Notes: generated by a model not told the origin, from the sequence alone. A stretch of 64,000 bases of DNA from Neisseriaceae bacterium PsAf (GCA_017114885.1 WNLJ01000013.1:1-64000), one strand, 5' to 3'. Numbered from the stretch's first letter, positions 9,896 through 20,397 are shown. Program-made: numbers and translations.

Positions 9896-10192
9896 TTATT
9901 TATTTCTATGACTAAAACCATGAAGATTTTTATTGCCAGAAAATTCAACTAATTGTACTTTTTTGGTTTCCCCCGCTTCAAATCTAACAGCATTACCAGA
10001 AGGGATATCCAAATGATAACCCATCGTTTCTGAACGATTAAAGTGCAAGGCAGGGTTTACTTCAGAAAAATGATAGTGAGATCCTATTTGTATGGGTCTA
10101 TCACCCTTATTGGTTACAGAGATAAAGATGGTTTTTCTACCTTGATTGATCTCAATATTATCTTCAGAGAGTTTGTATTCGCCTGGAATCAT
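9896..10192 (-). CDS. ureB: Urease beta subunit UreB
   Basis: 98 residues, typical of separate bacterial beta subunits. It starts MIPGEY and carries the conserved GDRPIQIGSHYHFSEVNPAL block. The last residues (GFSHRNK) match the family end. It lies 20 bases after ureA, with AAGGACT as ribosome site. It assembles with UreA and UreC in the (ABC)3 holoenzyme. Confidence 0.97.
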   Translation of the reverse strand: MIPGEYKLSEDNIEINQGRKTIFISVTNKGDRPIQIGSHYHFSEVNPALHFNRSETMGYHLDIPSGNAVRFEAGETKKVQLVEFSGNKNLHGFSHRNK

Positions 10193-10212
10193 ACATTAGT
10201 CCTTATGGAGTA

Positions 10213-10515
10213 TTAGCGAATAGGTTTATGAACCGTTATTAACTTGGTACCATCTGGGAAAGTAGCCTCTATTTGTATTTCTTCAATCATCTCAGGCACG
10301 CCTGGCACAACTTCATCTCGAGTAAGATAGGTTGTCCCTAAATACATAAGTTCTGCTACACTCAAACCATCTCTTGCAGCCTCTTGTAATTGGCTACTGA
10401 TATAAGCAATAGCTTCTGGATAATTTAATTTTAAACCACGATTTAAACGTTTTCCGGCTAATTGACCAGCTAAGAATAACATTAGTTTTTCTTGCTCTCT
10501 AGAAGTAAGATGCAT
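10213..10515 (-). CDS. ureA: Urease gamma subunit UreA
   Basis: 100 residues, normal length, starting [12 protein letters not shown] and containing the conserved [21 protein letters not shown] region and the VPGVPEMI motif. It is the first gene of the operon. The upstream 165 bases are very AT-rich and hold a Fur-like box and a possible minus-strand promoter (TTTACA, 16 bases, TAATAT). The spacing of the nearest AGGA to the ATG is long, so translation initiation may be modest. Confidence 0.97.
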   Translation of the reverse strand: MHLTSREQEKLMLFLAGQLAGKRLNRGLKLNYPEAIAYISSQLQEAARDGLSVAELMYLGTTYLTRDEVVPGVPEMIEEIQIEATFPDGTKLITVHKPIR

Positions 10516-10597
10516 GATGATTTTGAATAAATTTTCCTAAATAAATTGTCCTATCAGCAAAGATATTAAATTAAAAAAAAATAAATGTAAATAAAAA

Positions 10598-10617
10598 GAA
10601 CATTGATTATCATTATG
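10598..10617. promoter_or_regulatory. Fur-family-like box upstream of the urease operon
   Basis: The minus strand here reads ATAATGATAATCA, matching 13 consecutive positions of the 19-base Fur consensus GATAATGATAATCATTATC; the last positions diverge. It lies between the divergent urease and SRP RNA promoters. Fur-family proteins include nickel (Nur) and zinc (Zur) sensors, so the metal cannot be told from the sequence. Confidence 0.4.
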
Positions 10618-10635
10618 AGACAGCGGCAATCCTTA

Positions 10636-10664
10636 TTGTGAAAAAATATAACTCATGTTATAGT
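10636..10664 (+). promoter_or_regulatory. Sigma-70 promoter of the SRP RNA
   Basis: TTGTGA (10636-10641) and TATAGT (10659-10664) are separated by 17 bases. A start near 10671 would sit about 13 bases before the mature RNA end. Confidence 0.7.
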
Positions 10665-10683
10665 GCAGATTCAATCTATCAAT

Positions 10684-10778
10684 GGCGGGTCTCCTCGCAT
10701 TAATCTTTGAAACAACGGGTCAGGTGCGGAAGCAAGCAGCCCACTTCATATGAATAAGTGCCGAGGGTTGGGCTCGCC
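10684..10778 (+). ncRNA. ffs: 4.5S / bacterial signal recognition particle RNA
   Basis: The sequence contains the SRP RNA core CAGGTGCGGAAGCAAGCAGCC: the GGAA tetraloop, the asymmetric and symmetric internal loops that bind Ffh, and flanking pairing strands. The outer ends GGCGGGTCT (10684-10692) and GGGCTCGCC (10770-10778) pair completely when G-U pairs are allowed, giving a ~95-nt rod like the small Gram-negative SRP RNA. It converges on the pilL stop only 9 bases further on. A consensus-like promoter precedes it. Confidence 0.93.
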
Positions 10779-10786
10779 TCCTTATT

Positions 10787-11281
10787 CTATTGATTTAAAC
10801 GAGTAGCGGTAATGGCTTGACGACACGTGCCACCTTTTGCTTCGTATAGATTAGGAGCATCACGGCAAATATCTATAGTAAAATCATTCAAAGACATTCG
10901 AGCATAAGATTTATAGTTGTGTTTTCTTTGTGGCACGGCTAATAAATAATTTGTATTAAAGTCAGGTTGAATTAGAAAATAAGTATTGTATTGTGGGTTA
11001 TTATTAGGATCTAATTTAAACTGAGCTAAGAGTGTATTATATTCGTTACTGTTTTTAGGCAAGCGTCCTGCTTTTAATTGGAAAGCGACTAATTCTTGAG
11101 CATACATCGTTAACATTGATTCTGCTATGGCCAGTTGAGATTTTTCACGGTATTGAGAAAAATAGCCAATGCCAAAAGCCATGAGAATACTGATGATCAG
11201 CAAAGCAACCATTATCTCAATAAGAGTAAAACCAACTTGATTTTTAAAATTTAAGCCTTTAAGGGTATTTTTTTTAATCAT
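10787..11281 (-). CDS. pilL: Type IV minor pilin (PilL/PilX-like)
   Basis: About 164 residues. After a short basic leader it has the prepilin peptidase site G-FTLIE (GFTLIEIMVALLIISIL) and the hydrophobic helix of class IVa pilins. Near the C-terminus, two cysteines (ICRD and GTCRQ) probably form the pilin disulfide loop. I choose the ATG at 11281 (MIKKNTLK); an earlier ATG at 11293 overlaps the preceding gene. It is the last of five pilin-like genes downstream of dnaB, where Neisseria has pilL/pilX, a modulator of adhesion and aggregation. The exact paralogue name is by position. Confidence 0.85.
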   Translation of the reverse strand: MIKKNTLKGLNFKNQVGFTLIEIMVALLIISILMAFGIGYFSQYREKSQLAIAESMLTMYAQELVAFQLKAGRLPKNSNEYNTLLAQFKLDPNNNPQYNTYFLIQPDFNTNYLLAVPQRKHNYKSYARMSLNDFTIDICRDAPNLYEAKGGTCRQAITATRLNQ

Positions 11282-11954
11282 AACTAATCTCATAGGTTGA
11301 TTCTAACTTAACTGTTGTTTTGGGATTTTGGCCCCAAGCAATAACGGTAATGCGATAGCGTAGTATTCGTTCTGGATTAATCCCTAAAAATTCTACTACA
11401 TAACAAGGATTTCTGGAGGATATATTAGGAAGATTATTTTTACTAATGGTTATTGCATTTTGGCACTGTTGTCCAAATTCGTTAAAGACGTTAGGCCTTG
11501 ATGAAACAGGAGTACCATTACCATATTGTTTTCCATCGATAATAGCAGAAGGGGCACAAAATCCTGGATATTTGCCTCTCCCAGAGCAATTATTGGTAAA
11601 ATATTGGGGCCATTCTTTACCGTCAACTGTTTTTAAAGCAGAGCCACCTTCTAGTAGTTGGCTAAAAATAACAGGATATTGAGATTGATCATAATCTGTA
11701 ATGGGAGGGAGAATACCATTTTGAGGATCTGAAAATTGCTGTGCTATTTGTTGTGACGCAATCTTAGTAGCTTGTTCGGCAATTGAAAGCGCATATTTTC
11801 TATCTGAATCATAAGAGCTTGTTTTTAAATTAGTTTCCGTAGAGACATAAGTAGCAACTACCATTAAAGAAATAAGTACTAACATAGATAGGACTATAAT
11901 TAGTACGTAACCACCTTGTTGATTATTTAATCTAGTAAATTTCTGTTGGCGCAT
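11274..11954 (-). CDS. pilK: Type IV pilus assembly protein PilK (PilX family)
   Basis: 226 residues. It has a short basic leader, then GGYVLIIVLSMLVLISLMVVATY, the PilX-type N-terminal helix with a G-Y cleavage context instead of GFTLIE. The remaining domain is extracellular, with several cysteines (NNCSGRG, GFCAP, QQCQN, NPCYV). In Neisseria PilK belongs to the core minor pilin set PilH-PilK that primes pilus assembly. It overlaps pilJ by 28 bases and pilL by up to 20 bases, so the genes are tightly coupled. Confidence 0.88.
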   Translation of the reverse strand: MRQQKFTRLNNQQGGYVLIIVLSMLVLISLMVVATYVSTETNLKTSSYDSDRKYALSIAEQATKIASQQIAQQFSDPQNGILPPITDYDQSQYPVIFSQLLEGGSALKTVDGKEWPQYFTNNCSGRGKYPGFCAPSAIIDGKQYGNGTPVSSRPNVFNEFGQQCQNAITISKNNLPNISSRNPCYVVEFLGINPERILRYRITVIAWGQNPKTTVKLESTYEISYD

Positions 11955-13231
11955 TGATTACCCCCTCTAATAGAGGAAAATATTCTAAAAGTTTGAGATG
12001 TGATATTTTGTCCGTTATTAATGTCAATACGGATAGTTTCATTAGAATTACCTTGTCCATCCTGACTTAAACTAAAAGGTTTGTCTAGTGTTGGATAACT
12101 GACCGTTAGTATTACATTGACCCCAGCAGGAGGTAAGAAATATTCATCTTGTAATGGACTTCCTAAATCTACTCCTTGTGATTGCTTAGCGTTACTAGGG
12201 TCTGAGGTATTTACAAAAGTTGTATTCGCCTTTTCGTAAAAAAGGTAATCATTAAATTTTTGATCAATATTGTTTACTGATGGACTAAAAATATCATCAT
12301 TAAAAGCACTAGGACAACCTATGGGTTGATTATTTTCATTAAGTGTAGTTGGATAAAAAAATGATGTATTCATATTAGTTACATATTCAGAAATCAAAAT
12401 AGGGGGGCCAAAAACCCCATTTTCATTCAATTCTATCTTGTATAATCCTGTTTGACCGTTAGCAGTTCCAACAACATAGGCATGCACAATATAGCGTAAT
12501 AAACTTATTTCAGATGCTTTTTGTTTGTTGGGTTCATCTTCGTAGGCAATTCTTACATCTCCAAAGTCAGAATGGTCAAAATCCAGTTCTGATTTATTAT
12601 TAGATTTGAAAATATTAAGAGCTTGACAACTAGACAAGGCAAGATACCCACCTTGACTGGCAACAGCTTGTAAAGATTGATAAACATCACCATCAGTAAA
12701 AGAAATACTATCTATTTTATTGCCATTGCTTCCAAATTCAATATTATTGACTCCTGAAGAACCAAGGCCATAATAAAAGATAAGTGCATTGCCTTGAGCT
12801 TTAAAATTAGGAATATTAATATTATCACTAGAAATAATATTAACGCCAAAGTTTTGATTATTAGACATAGCAGAAGCACTTGGTCTATCAAAAACGATGG
12901 GACTACTGTTATCAACTCCATTAAAAAAAACATGGAATTCACGATTGAATTTATTATCAGTATTTTGGCTGTCTTTTTGATAGAGAGAACCCAAAGATAA
13001 ACAACCAAAATTACCTGCTAAAGAAGCATCTCTTGATATTAGTTGTGAAGCTTCACGTAAGTCTTCCTGTACTTTTAAATCAGTTTGTGCAATGTGATTG
13101 AGTCGATTGGTGTAAAAATAAAGTGATCCAACAGCGAGCATGATCAAAAGTGCCAAGGCACTTGCTACGACAAACTCAATTAGAGTAAAACCCTTTTGAT
13201 TTGAAAAAGAAATATGTGTAGGTGAATTCAT
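11927..13231 (-). CDS. pilJ: Type IV pilus assembly protein PilJ (PilW family)
   Basis: 434 residues, somewhat longer than many PilW proteins (~320-350). The prepilin motif KGFTLIEFVVASALALLIMLAVG lies at residues 13-35, followed by the PilW segment LREASQLISRDASLAGNFGCLSL. The C-terminal part is Asn/Asp-rich and likely extracellular. It is the third gene in the pilH-I-J-K-L order, 20 bases after pilI. Confidence 0.88.
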   Translation of the reverse strand: MNSPTHISFSNQKGFTLIEFVVASALALLIMLAVGSLYFYTNRLNHIAQTDLKVQEDLREASQLISRDASLAGNFGCLSLGSLYQKDSQNTDNKFNREFHVFFNGVDNSSPIVFDRPSASAMSNNQNFGVNIISSDNINIPNFKAQGNALIFYYGLGSSGVNNIEFGSNGNKIDSISFTDGDVYQSLQAVASQGGYLALSSCQALNIFKSNNKSELDFDHSDFGDVRIAYEDEPNKQKASEISLLRYIVHAYVVGTANGQTGLYKIELNENGVFGPPILISEYVTNMNTSFFYPTTLNENNQPIGCPSAFNDDIFSPSVNNIDQKFNDYLFYEKANTTFVNTSDPSNAKQSQGVDLGSPLQDEYFLPPAGVNVILTVSYPTLDKPFSLSQDGQGNSNETIRIDINNGQNITSQTFRIFSSIRGGNQCANRNLLD

Positions 13232-13250
13232 AATATATTCTATACAATTA

Positions 13251-13889
13251 TTATTCTGTTAAAGGAACTTCATAAGATAAAATAATTTTATTATTGTTAT
13301 CTATTACGCCTGAATTATTTAAGTTATTTTGGCTTTCTGTCTTGGTTTGATATTTCCATACAACTTTAACAACAGTTTCTGTGCCATTGTTATTACAAGA
13401 AAAGTCCCAAGGCAAATTACCCTGTATGCTGGAGTTGGTACACACTTTAAGCTGTATATCATTTGGGGAGATACTTCTAATTTGTTTAATTTCTTGACAA
13501 AATTGGTCTAATTGTTGTGCCGCAAGTTGTTGATGGTTAAGTTGGGAGTCTACATTTAGAAAAGCAGCGCTTTCGCGATCACTACAACCGTTAAAATTAT
13601 TATAGTTACTATAATCTTTTTGAGTAATATAACCTTTTTGAGGAATAAGTTTTAATTTTAAATAAGGATTAATACTTAAGCCCTGGGCTAAATTATCAAC
13701 CGCTTGAGATACTTGAGCGATATTTTGTGCTTGTCTGATACTGCCTAAGGAGCGTGTTTGCATGCCCAATAAAGCCAAAATACCGAGTCCTAAGACGAAC
13801 ATAGAAACCACCACTTCGATGAGTGTAATCCCTGACTGTTTATTATGTAAATGAATATTTGCTTGGTTTAATTTCATATTAGACATCAT
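13251..13889 (-). CDS. pilI: Type IV pilus modification protein PilI (PilV family)
   Basis: 212 residues. The SGITLIEVVVSMFVLGLGILALLGMQTRSL stretch is the PilV N-terminus: a cleavage Gly, a Glu at +5 and the conserved LLGMQ. Cysteines in the C-terminal domain (FCQEI, KVCTN, FSCNN) could bond. The gene lies 3 bases after pilH and before pilJ. In Neisseria this minor pilin is needed for efficient pilus assembly. Confidence 0.88.
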   Translation of the reverse strand: MMSNMKLNQANIHLHNKQSGITLIEVVVSMFVLGLGILALLGMQTRSLGSIRQAQNIAQVSQAVDNLAQGLSINPYLKLKLIPQKGYITQKDYSNYNNFNGCSDRESAAFLNVDSQLNHQQLAAQQLDQFCQEIKQIRSISPNDIQLKVCTNSSIQGNLPWDFSCNNNGTETVVKVVWKYQTKTESQNNLNNSGVIDNNNKIILSYEVPLTE

Positions 13890-13892
13890 AAC

Positions 13893-14588
13893 TTAGTTAT
13901 TGTTAGGAGGTTGCCAACAAGTACAAATATCTTTAATACGTTGTGGTGTGTTTTTTGAAGCAACATTATTTGGACAACTTCTCGCTCTAGCCAGGCTATC
14001 TACCCATACAACATGACAAATGTTTGTATCATAGGCATTGCTAATGATAATTCTAGCTTGGTATCCTGAGTTACCCCTAGAAACACTTGTATAATTACTG
14101 GATACTTTCATTTCACCACTTGGGTAGATGATTAAGCCAATTTCAGATGGATCAGAATTAGGTTGGCTAACAGAAGTAAAAGTATTGGCACTTAAATTAA
14201 TTTTTTTGGGTTGAGATTCACTGCCTGGTTTTGTTATCTGTAGGCTTCTAATTTCTTCATTTTGGTTATATTGAGCAATGGTATTATTAGGATTGTTTAA
14301 TCGATCTACAAAAGCAATCATGCCATTAGCATTGGCCCAAGATTGAGCTTGCCCATTTAATTTTCCATTTGTTCTAAAATAGGCTGGATAGACAAAAGCT
14401 ACTTGATTACGGCGCAAAGACTCATTTCTTGTATAGTTGATTAAATCCGCAATATTTTGTCCTATAGAGCGAACTTCCTGTTTGCGAATAGCACTTAAAA
14501 ATGGAGGAACAGACATAGCGGCAAAAATACCAATGATGATAAAGACGACCATTAATTCTATTAAAGTAAATCCGCTATTTTTATACAT
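13893..14588 (-). CDS. pilH: Minor pilin PilH (FimT/GspH family)
   Basis: About 231 residues from the ATG at 14588; an ATG seven codons earlier is possible, but the later one gives a normal six-residue leader before GFTLIELMVVFIIIGIFAAM. The FimT/GspH features are the N-terminal helix, the RSIGQNIADLINYTRNESLRRNQ segment, and paired C-terminal cysteines. It is the first pilin of the cluster and follows dnaB by about 90 bases, the arrangement known in Neisseria. Confidence 0.9.
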   Translation of the reverse strand: MYKNSGFTLIELMVVFIIIGIFAAMSVPPFLSAIRKQEVRSIGQNIADLINYTRNESLRRNQVAFVYPAYFRTNGKLNGQAQSWANANGMIAFVDRLNNPNNTIAQYNQNEEIRSLQITKPGSESQPKKINLSANTFTSVSQPNSDPSEIGLIIYPSGEMKVSSNYTSVSRGNSGYQARIIISNAYDTNICHVVWVDSLARARSCPNNVASKNTPQRIKDICTCWQPPNNN

Positions 14589-14681
14589 AACTCTACCCTT
14601 ATTAATCAAGTGAATATTAGTTTATTTTTTGGGAAAATTCATCCTTTTAAGATTAATGGTAAAAAAATAAGGATAAGTGAC

Positions 14682-16094
14682 TTATTCGATAAAATCATAA
14701 TCATTTTTAGTTGCATTAACAAATTTGGTAAATTCATTTTGAAATATTAAATTAATAGTACCTATAGGACCATTCCTATGCTTGCCAATGATAGCTTCTG
14801 CTTCTGAGTTAATAGTAGCGATGGCAGGACCATCAGTCTCATGATTGTAATAGGAATCTCGGTACATAAAAATAATCAAGTCTGCATCTTGTTCGATAGC
14901 ACCAGAATCTCTTAAGTCGGACATCATTGGTCGTTTATTGGTACGTGATTCTACGCCACGGGATAATTGAGATAAAACAATAATTGGGGCATTGATTTCT
15001 TTGGCTAAGGTTTTTAATGATCTTGAAATCTCTCCTAATTCAGCAGTCCGATTATCACTTTTACCCGAACCACTCATTAACTGTATGTAATCGATGACAA
15101 CTAAACTTAAATCAGGCTGAGCTCTTTTTAAACGACGAATTTTTGCTTTAATTTCTAAAGCTGAAAGACCTCCCGATTCATCAATAAAAAGTGGAGCGCT
15201 ATTAAGACGAGGGAATATGTGACTAAATTTATCCCAATCTTGCTCTTCGAATTGACCTGTTTTTAGTTTGGATAGCTCTATTCCTCCTAGCGAACTAATC
15301 ATTCTTGTCGCTAATTGGTGAGCAGGCATTTCCATAGAAAAAATAGCCACGGGTTTTTTTAGTTCAACAGCGACATATTCGGCAATATTCATGGCAAAAG
15401 AAGTTTTACCCATAGAAGGGCGTCCCGCTATAATGATTAAATCACCCGCTTGTAGTCCAGATGTTTTTTTATCTAAATCGTAAAAACCAGTTTCTACGCC
15501 AGTAATTCCTTGATTTGGAGAGTTATAGAGTGACTCAAGACCTTCGTTAACGGTAAGCAGCACATTCTGAATAGGCATTAACCCAGCTTTAGCACGTTGA
15601 CTTTGTTCGGCTATATTAAAAACCAATTGTTCGGCTTCATCTAAAATATCTTTAGAAGTCTTATTGGCAGGAGTGTAAGCCAATTGACTAATTTTTTGTC
15701 CTATATCATACAATTGACGCATGATTGATTTTGTTCTAATAATTTCAGCATAATCCTTAACATTGAAAGAAGAAGGGGAGTTAGACATTATTTCAACTAA
15801 ATAAGCTTTACCACCTATTTTGTCTAAATTATCCAGTTTTGTTAATTCTTCTGTTAAGGTGATTAAATCAGCTTTTCTATCGCTATTGATGATATCAGCA
15901 ATTGATTCAAAGATAATTTGATGTTGAATATTATAAAAATCAGTGCTTGATATGGTGTTATAAAGATTATGTTCATGCCATAATTCATTATTAAGTAAAA
16001 TAGAACCTATAACTGCCTGTTCTGCCTCTGTATTATGAGGAGGAGTGAAAATTAATTCATCTTCTTCAGGCGGGATTTGAGTAAATGCTTGCAT
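14682..16094 (-). CDS. dnaB: Replicative DNA helicase DnaB
   Basis: 470 residues. It has the N-terminal DnaB domain (NTEAEQAVIGSILLNNELW) and the RecA-like C-terminal domain, with Walker A GRPSMGKT around residue 225, Walker B LVVIDYIQLM, and the later motif SDLRDSGAIEQDADLI. This is the hexameric 5'-3' helicase at replication forks. It is divergent from purL across a 180-base promoter region and starts the run into the pilin genes. Confidence 0.98.
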   Translation of the reverse strand: MQAFTQIPPEEDELIFTPPHNTEAEQAVIGSILLNNELWHEHNLYNTISSTDFYNIQHQIIFESIADIINSDRKADLITLTEELTKLDNLDKIGGKAYLVEIMSNSPSSFNVKDYAEIIRTKSIMRQLYDIGQKISQLAYTPANKTSKDILDEAEQLVFNIAEQSQRAKAGLMPIQNVLLTVNEGLESLYNSPNQGITGVETGFYDLDKKTSGLQAGDLIIIAGRPSMGKTSFAMNIAEYVAVELKKPVAIFSMEMPAHQLATRMISSLGGIELSKLKTGQFEEQDWDKFSHIFPRLNSAPLFIDESGGLSALEIKAKIRRLKRAQPDLSLVVIDYIQLMSGSGKSDNRTAELGEISRSLKTLAKEINAPIIVLSQLSRGVESRTNKRPMMSDLRDSGAIEQDADLIIFMYRDSYYNHETDGPAIATINSEAEAIIGKHRNGPIGTINLIFQNEFTKFVNATKNDYDFIE

Positions 16095-16200
16095 GATTTT
16101 ATTACAATAAAATTTCTTATTAAATTAGGTCTTGATTATTATACAGTGAAATTCATTTTACATTAAACTATTCTTGCTAATAAATTTTTATTGAAAAGCG

Positions 16201-16229
16201 TTGAGTGTAAAGTTATTAAACCCTATAAT
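16201..16229 (+). promoter_or_regulatory. Promoter of purL
   Basis: TTGAGT (16201-16206) and a perfect TATAAT (16224-16229) are 17 bases apart, 45 bases before the purL ATG. I saw no clear PurR-type operator. Confidence 0.75.
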
Positions 16230-16273
16230 CTAGCAATATTGATGATTAACATTTAATCTAGGAAAGTGCTTTC

Positions 16274-19200
16274 ATGACAATTTTGGCAATGCAAGGAGAA
16301 GTAGCGTTATCTGAGTTTCGAATAAAAAAAATATTGGAAGGAGTAAAAGCTGAAAAAATTTCTTTGCCTTCTGATATAGAAACGAGGTATTGGTACTTAA
16401 TAGAAATAAAGGAAGAACTGAGTTCATTAGAACTTAAAAAATTAGAATCATTACTAGAAGCCAAACAGATGTCATCAGTGGGTTCTTTATTATCACAAAA
16501 CAATGCATTAACTATTTTCCCAAGAGTAGGCACGGTTTCTCCTTGGTCATCTAAAGCAACAGATATTATTTTAAATATTGGTATTACTAAAGTTGTTAGA
16601 GTTGAAAGAGGCATTTATTACCACTTTTTAAATTTAGAAAGTGGGGCTTTGAATCATTATTTACCAATTATTTCTGATCGTATGACAGAAGCTTGTTTTA
16701 CTAGTGATGAAGAGCTATCTCTTTTATTTTCACAGCAAGCTCCTAAATCTTATCTTGAAATCGATATTTTATCAGAGGGAATTACGGCCTTAAGAGATAT
16801 CAACAAAAATTTAGGGTTGGCTTTGTCAGAAGATGAGATAGATTATTTATTTTCAAATTATAAGCGTATTCAAAGAAATCCCACAGATGTTGAACTTATG
16901 ATGTTTGCACAAGCGAATTCCGAGCACTGCCGACATAAAATTTTTAATGCAGACTTTGTATTAAATAATGAAAAAATGCCTAATACTTTATTTTCGATGA
17001 TTAAAGCGACTCATATGGCCAGTCCAGACGGAACGATTGTTGCTTATAAAGATAATTCATCGGTCATAGAGGGGAGAAGTATTAATCGCTTTTATGCTCA
17101 TCCTAAAAATCAAGCGTATGAGTTTTATCCTGAACTTACTCATGTATTAATGAAAGTAGAAACACATAATCATCCAACGGCTATTTCTCCATTTGCGGGA
17201 GCAGCAACTGGTTCTGGAGGAGAAATTAGAGATGAGGGTGCAACGGGAAGAGGTTCAAAACCGAAAGCAGGTTTGTGTGGTTTTTCTGTTTCGAATCTTG
17301 AAATTCCTGACCATATACAAAGTTGGGAGTATATCCAACCGAATACTTTATATGGGAAACCGAATCGAATTAGTAGTGCATTGCAAATTATGCTTGATGG
17401 CCCAATTGGAGCAGCGTCTTTTAATAATGAGTTTGGACGACCGAGTTTATTAGGTTATTTCAGAACTTTTGAAGCTTTATTTCAAGAAAAAGTTAGAGGT
17501 TACCATAAGCCTATCATGGTAGCTGGGGGGTTGGGTAATATTCAAGATGAACAAACATTTAAAGAAACCATACCAGAGGGTGCCTTACTTATACAATTAG
17601 GAGGTCCTGGATTTTTAATTGGTCTAGGAGGTGGTGCCGCATCTAGTATGGCAACTGGTACCAATCAAGCAGATTTAGACTTTGACTCAGTACAAAGAGG
17701 CAACCCAGAAATTGAACGTAGATGCCAAGAAGTCATTGATCAATGTTGGCAATTAGGCAAAGAAAATCCAATATTAGCCATACACGATGTGGGTGCAGGG
17801 GGATTATCCAATGCTTTTCCTGAATTAGTTAATGATGCCGATCGTGGGGCTCACTTTGAATTAAGAAAAATTCCTATCGAAGAAAAAGGCATGTCACCTA
17901 AAGAAATCTGGTGTAATGAATCACAAGAGCGTTATGTTTTAGCCGTATTGGAAAAAGATCTATCTGTTTTTGAGAATATATGTCAAAGAGAAAGTTGTCC
18001 TTTTGCGGTGGTGGGAGTGACGACACAAGATAAAAATTTAAAAGTGACTGATGAATTATTTGATAATCATCCTGTTGATTTATCGTTAGAAGTTTTACTG
18101 GGAAAACCACCTAAAACTATCAGAAAAGATCAAGATATTTCTTTTGAAGCTAAAGAATGGGAGGGTTTAAAAGAGATTTCATTGCAAGATGCTTTATATA
18201 AGATATTAAACTTACCTTCAGTTGCTGCTAAAAACTTTTTAATTACCATAGGGGATAGAACAGTTGGTGGTTTAACCCATAGGGATCAAATGGTGGGTCC
18301 TTATCAAGTACCAGTGGCTGATTGTGCCATTACTAATATGGGATTTGATACTCATGTTGGTGAAGTGATGAGCATGGGAGAAAAAAGTTTATTGGCACTG
18401 ATTGATGGTCCTGCCTCCGCACGTATGGCTATAGGAGAATCGATTACTAATTTAATGTCAGCTTATATAGGTAATTCTTTATCTAATATAAAGTTATCAG
18501 CTAATTGGATGGCGTCATGTGGAGAACCTGGAGAAGATGCTAAATTATATCGAACAGTCGAAGCAACTTCTGAAATATGTCAAAAGCTAAATATTTCTAT
18601 TCCTGTTGGTAAAGATTCATTATCGATGAAAACAGTTTGGGAAGAAGAAGGTCAAGAGAAATCTGTTATTTCACCTTTATCACTAATTATTTCCGCTTTT
18701 TCTGTTACTGATGATGTTCGTTTGAGTGTAACGCCAGAATTAAAGAAGATACCTGATTCCTCACTGGTTCTGATTGATTTAAGTCAATTTCAGTCTAGAA
18801 TTGGGATGTCCGCACTCGCTCAAGTGTATAAAGAATTTTCATCTGAGGTTCCTGATTTTGAATACATTTCAGAAATGAAGTCTATTTTCAAAATCATTCA
18901 AAAATTGTTAACTGAGAAAAAAATCTTGGCCTTACACGATCGTTCTGATGGAGGTTTAATAACGACACTGATAGAGATGATGTTTGCCTCTCGAGTAGGG
19001 ATAGACGTTATTTTAGATGATGTTATTGATAGAGTGATGCAAAATATAAATTATTCTATTGATGAAGCAATTATACGCGCTTTATTCAATGAAGAATTGG
19101 GAATTGTATTACAGTTGAAAAATGAGGATGCGGCCGCTTTATTCGAAGAATTCAAGCAAGCTAAACTTAGTAATTTTATTGTAGAATTAGGAACCATTAG

Positions 19201-20215
19201 TGATGAGGATAGAATTCTAGTTGAGCTTGATGGAGGGGAATTACTTAAAGAAAAAAGAGAGGAACTTCAAGAAGTATGGGGCAATACTTCTTTTCGAATT
19301 CAATCTTTAAGAGATAATCCGATTTGTGCCAAACAAGAATTAGAGACTATTAAAACAAATAATAGCAAATTGTATTCTGAAGTTAATTTTGATACTGAAC
19401 ATTTACATGAGTTGCCCTATATTCAACAAAATAAAAATCCTAAAGTAGCCATTTTAAGAGAACAAGGTGTTAATGGTCATTTAGAAATGGCATTTACTTT
19501 TAAACAAGCGGGATTTGATACCTATGATGTGCATATGAGTGACTTGTTGGCAAACCGAATCAGTTTAACTGATTTTCAAGTATTGGCAGCATGTGGTGGT
19601 TTCAGTTATGGGGATGTGTTAGGTGCTGGTAGAGGTTGGGCTAGTACTGTTTTATATCATGAAGCGTTAAAAAATCAATTTGAAAGTTTCTTTCATCGTT
19701 CAGACACTCTAACCTTGGGCGTGTGCAATGGTTGTCAAATGTTAAGTGAATTAAGTTCTATTATTCCAGGAACTGAATTATGGCCACGATTTAAGAAAAA
19801 TCTATCTGAACAATACGAAGCAAGATTGGTTATGGTTAATATTGAAAAGTCAAATTCGATTTTTTTAAATGAAATGTCTAATTCTAGTTTACCCATAGTT
19901 GTTAGTCATGGAGAAGGTAGGGCTGATTTTTCTCATATGCAGAATTTGGAAGAAAATTTAGTTCCAGATAACTTATCTGTTGTACTACATTATGTTGATA
20001 ACGACGGCAGTATTAGTAAGAACTACCCGATGAATCCAAACGGCTCACCTAATGGAATTGCTGGCATCAGTAATCAAGATGGTCGAGTCACTATTATGAT
20101 GCCACATCCAGAAAGGGTTATTCGAAATGTGCAGTTTAGTTGGCATCCTGAATCTTGGCAAGGAGAGTACAGTCCATGGATGCAAATGTTTTTATCTGCA
20201 AGAACATATTTTTAA
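16274..20215 (+). CDS. purL: Phosphoribosylformylglycinamidine synthase
   Basis: 1313 residues, the large single-chain form found in beta- and gammaproteobacteria. It converts FGAR, glutamine and ATP to FGAM in purine synthesis. The FGAM motif [13 protein letters not shown] is near residue 218, the ATP-site segment with [20 protein letters not shown]-like glycines near 310, and the glutaminase nucleophile is Cys1151 (GVCNGCQM) with PHPERV near the C-terminus. Codons 17-20 contain an A8 run (16324-16331) that stays in frame. An AGGAAAG ribosome site lies 8 bases before the ATG. Confidence 0.98.
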   Translation: MTILAMQGEVALSEFRIKKILEGVKAEKISLPSDIETRYWYLIEIKEELSSLELKKLESLLEAKQMSSVGSLLSQNNALTIFPRVGTVSPWSSKATDIILNIGITKVVRVERGIYYHFLNLESGALNHYLPIISDRMTEACFTSDEELSLLFSQQAPKSYLEIDILSEGITALRDINKNLGLALSEDEIDYLFSNYKRIQRNPTDVELMMFAQANSEHCRHKIFNADFVLNNEKMPNTLFSMIKATHMASPDGTIVAYKDNSSVIEGRSINRFYAHPKNQAYEFYPELTHVLMKVETHNHPTAISPFAGAATGSGGEIRDEGATGRGSKPKAGLCGFSVSNLEIPDHIQSWEYIQPNTLYGKPNRISSALQIMLDGPIGAASFNNEFGRPSLLGYFRTFEALFQEKVRGYHKPIMVAGGLGNIQDEQTFKETIPEGALLIQLGGPGFLIGLGGGAASSMATGTNQADLDFDSVQRGNPEIERRCQEVIDQCWQLGKENPILAIHDVGAGGLSNAFPELVNDADRGAHFELRKIPIEEKGMSPKEIWCNESQERYVLAVLEKDLSVFENICQRESCPFAVVGVTTQDKNLKVTDELFDNHPVDLSLEVLLGKPPKTIRKDQDISFEAKEWEGLKEISLQDALYKILNLPSVAAKNFLITIGDRTVGGLTHRDQMVGPYQVPVADCAITNMGFDTHVGEVMSMGEKSLLALIDGPASARMAIGESITNLMSAYIGNSLSNIKLSANWMASCGEPGEDAKLYRTVEATSEICQKLNISIPVGKDSLSMKTVWEEEGQEKSVISPLSLIISAFSVTDDVRLSVTPELKKIPDSSLVLIDLSQFQSRIGMSALAQVYKEFSSEVPDFEYISEMKSIFKIIQKLLTEKKILALHDRSDGGLITTLIEMMFASRVGIDVILDDVIDRVMQNINYSIDEAIIRALFNEELGIVLQLKNEDAAALFEEFKQAKLSNFIVELGTISDEDRILVELDGGELLKEKREELQEVWGNTSFRIQSLRDNPICAKQELETIKTNNSKLYSEVNFDTEHLHELPYIQQNKNPKVAILREQGVNGHLEMAFTFKQAGFDTYDVHMSDLLANRISLTDFQVLAACGGFSYGDVLGAGRGWASTVLYHEALKNQFESFFHRSDTLTLGVCNGCQMLSELSSIIPGTELWPRFKKNLSEQYEARLVMVNIEKSNSIFLNEMSNSSLPIVVSHGEGRADFSHMQNLEENLVPDNLSVVLHYVDNDGSISKNYPMNPNGSPNGIAGISNQDGRVTIMMPHPERVIRNVQFSWHPESWQGEYSPWMQMFLSARTYF

Positions 20216-20397
20216 AAATATAGTAAAAAGAGAATTTAAAATTAGACAGATTGAAGTGTTAAAAATAACTTTTAAAAATATCAAATATTATGTTTTCTAG
20301 CTAAAACATATGTGGCAAAATGACAAGGTAAGAGTTTTTTAGTGAGATAGATACTAGCTCTTTGCAAATATTTTATATTTTATTAGGGGACAAAAAC

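Noticed and set aside
10671-10800. 6S RNA, tmRNA or a riboswitch in place of SRP RNA
   Set aside because: The GGAA tetraloop and AAGCAGCC core are specific to SRP RNA, and the length and pairing of the ends fit it.
20216-20397. Sigma-54 promoter for glnA
   Set aside because: No TGGC-N7-TGC element with correct spacing. The GTGGCAAAATGACA stretch does not fit.
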